Assembly (NCBI RefSeq): GCF_014779715.1
Contig: NZ_JACXYU010000001.1
Location: 62,001 to 126,000, forward strand
Length of the DNA: 64,000 bases
Source: Streptomyces chumphonensis
GTDB taxonomy: Bacteria > Actinomycetota > Actinomycetes > Streptomycetales > Streptomycetaceae
Reading direction: 5' to 3'
This document shows, in pieces, positions 62,734 through 64,000 of this stretch. The stretch's first letter is position 1. Each line of letters begins with the position of its first letter. Both the position numbers and the translations under genes were made by a program. The notes below the pieces were generated by a model that ran no database searches, had not been told where the DNA came from, and was given only the letters and a program-made list of their open reading frames with translations.

Positions 62734-63633
62734 ATGACCACCGCACCCGAGCGCATCACCGACCTGTATCCGACCCGGGGGACCACCGAGGTGGCCAGCC
62801 CGCGGCAGGACCCGGTGGTGTGGTCCGCACCGGGGGCACCCGGCCCCATCTCGGCCGGGCACCTGGCGGACTACGAGCGTGACGGGTTCCTCGCGGTCGA
62901 CCGGCTGATCACCCCTGACGAGGTGACGGCGTACCGCGCGGAACTGGAAAGGCTCATCTCGGACCCGGGGATCCGCGCCGACGAACGCTCGATCGTCGAG
63001 CCGCAGTCGCAGGAGATCCGGACCGTGTTCGAGGTGCACAAGATCAGTGAGGTCTTCGCCGCGCTGGTCAGCGACCCCCGGGTCGTCGGCCGGGCACGGC
63101 AGATCCTGGGGTCGGACGTCTACGTCCACCAGTCCAGGATCAACGTCAAGCCGGGGTTCGGGGCCCGGGGCTTCTACTGGCACTCCGACTTCGAGACCTG
63201 GCACGCGGAGGACGGCCTCCCGAACATGCGGACCGTGTCGGTGTCGATCGCTCTCACCGAGAACTACGACACCAACGGCGGCCTGATGATCATGCCGGGC
63301 TCCCACAAGAAGTTCCTCGGCTGCGCCGGGGAGACTCCGAAGGACAACTACAAGAAGTCGCTGCAGATGCAGGACGCCGGCACCCCGTCCGACGAGGCAC
63401 TGACCGAGTTCGCGACCGCACACGGTATTCGGCTCTTCACGGGCAAGGCCGGTTCGGCCACCTGGTTCGACTGCAACTGCATGCACGGCTCCGGCGACAA
63501 CATCACGCCCTATCCGCGCAGCAACGTCTTCATCGTGTTCAACAGCGTCGAGAACACCGCTGAGGAACCGTTCGCCGCTCCGATGAGGCGACCGGAGTAC
63601 CTGGGAGCGCGCGACTTCACGCCGGTTCGCTGA
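62734..63633 (+). CDS. ectD: Ectoine 5-hydroxylase
   Basis: 299 residues from ATG 62734 (GGAAGG upstream; upstream extension is non-conserved). Fe(II)/2-oxoglutarate dioxygenase giving 5-hydroxyectoine. The EctD signature around FYWHSDFETWHAEDGLP holds the HxD iron ligands, and the distal His lies in CNCMHGSGDN. Presence of ectD means the strain can make hydroxyectoine, a desiccation and heat protectant. Confidence 0.96.
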   Translation: MTTAPERITDLYPTRGTTEVASPRQDPVVWSAPGAPGPISAGHLADYERDGFLAVDRLITPDEVTAYRAELERLISDPGIRADERSIVEPQSQEIRTVFEVHKISEVFAALVSDPRVVGRARQILGSDVYVHQSRINVKPGFGARGFYWHSDFETWHAEDGLPNMRTVSVSIALTENYDTNGGLMIMPGSHKKFLGCAGETPKDNYKKSLQMQDAGTPSDEALTEFATAHGIRLFTGKAGSATWFDCNCMHGSGDNITPYPRSNVFIVFNSVENTAEEPFAAPMRRPEYLGARDFTPVR

Positions 63634-63661
63634 CGCTCCGCCTGTCCCTTTCCAGATCGCG

Positions 63662-63707
63662 CCGTGGGTGCCGGTCGGGCCTGCCCAGGCCCGGCCGGCG
63701 CCCACGG
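63662..63707 (+). terminator. Terminator of the ect operon
   Basis: Twenty-two nearly perfect base pairs (two G-U) from 63662-63683 with 63686-63707, 28 nt past the ectD stop. Confidence 0.85.
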
Positions 63708-63729
63708 GCGCGTGGGGCCGCCGCCGCGC

Positions 63730-63762
63730 GGGTGCCCGTTCGGGGGGCTCCGACGGGCACCC
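63730..63762. other. Second hairpin upstream of the MFS gene
   Basis: GGGTGCCCGT (63730-63739) pairs with ACGGGCACCC (63753-63762), 13-nt loop. It may belong to the MFS control region. Confidence 0.5.
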
Positions 63763-63880
63763 CGAACGCACGGCGCACCTGCCGCTGCCCGGCACCCCAC
63801 GGCGCCGCCTAGCGTGCCCGGGGCGCGGATCGGGGCCCCCGGCCCGCGCCGACGCCAGGGACGCGGACCGTGGGAGCGAT

Positions 63881-64000
63881 GTGCCGGAGGATCACAGGAG
63901 CAGGCGGGCGTGGGCCCTGGCCGTGCTGTGCGCGGCCCAGTTCGTGTCCATGCTCGACATCACGGTGGTCAACCTGGCGCTGCCGAGCATCCGCCGCGAG
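63881..64000 (+). CDS. MFS transporter, DHA2-like (N-terminal fragment, cut by window edge)
   Basis: The first 40 codons from GTG 63881 (GGGAG upstream): basic N-terminus SRRAWALAVLCAAQF followed by VSMLDITVVNLALPSI, the membrane helix 1 signature of 14-helix drug/H+ antiporters (EmrB/QacA type). The frame is open to the edge. Nothing can be said of substrate. Confidence 0.85.
   Translation, partial: MPEDHRSRRAWALAVLCAAQFVSMLDITVVNLALPSIRRE

Overview
The window is high-GC DNA with GTG and TTG starts, AGGAGG-like ribosome sites and strong stem-loops between convergent genes. It carries actinomycete-specific families (DUF3099, Gbn-type nucleoid protein, LAxTG-anchored SCO1860-like protein, ectABCD, PhoP-type PHO boxes). 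This is a Streptomyces chromosome. From memory, the gene order from fabI/fabG to ectABCD resembles the S. coelicolor SCO1814-SCO1867 stretch; I could not check this by alignment.

Region 1 (1-23.1 kb) is a specialised-metabolite cluster, almost all on the minus strand. It holds the start of a very large trans-AT polyketide synthase that runs off the left edge (4,189 residues visible), a discrete malonyl transferase, a PfaD-type trans-enoylreductase, two tandem GbsR/MarR-like proteins, a LAL (LuxR) regulator, a cytochrome P450, and an ABC-2 exporter with a divergent MarR/GbsR-type regulator. The synthase begins with MaoC-like double hot dog, SDR, FkbH and ACP domains. I read this as a loading module that takes a glyceryl unit from glycolysis and may convert it to lactyl. 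It is followed by KS-KR-ACP, KS-KR-ACP and a third KS. No AT domain is embedded.

Region 2 (23.1-46.1 kb) is core chromosome: fabG-fabI (fatty acid synthesis), tldD-tldE (peptide maturation protease), a TyrZ-like tyrosyl-tRNA synthetase, moaA, a secreted subtilisin, a DEDDh exonuclease with BRCT, SURF1, an atypical SDR, an Asp23/AmaP envelope-stress operon, an enoyl-CoA hydratase-like gene, the small nucleoid protein Gbn, an ABC-F ATPase with a short upstream ORF and long leader hairpin, a hydrolase and a class II aldolase.

Region 3 (46.1-57.4 kb) starts with a PiT phosphate transporter behind PHO boxes. A cobalamin-riboswitch-controlled operon follows: cobD/cbiB, cobQ, a fused chelatase ChlI-ChlD, cobO, cobB, a CobE/CbiG-C protein, a CbiX-like protein and a CobC-like PLP enzyme. 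Most genes overlap by 1-22 nt. The large chelatase subunit CobN is not in the window.

Region 4 (57.4-64 kb) holds an LAxTG-anchored surface protein, an amidohydrolase, the ectoine/hydroxyectoine operon ectABCD, and the first 40 codons of a DHA2-type MFS transporter cut by the right edge.
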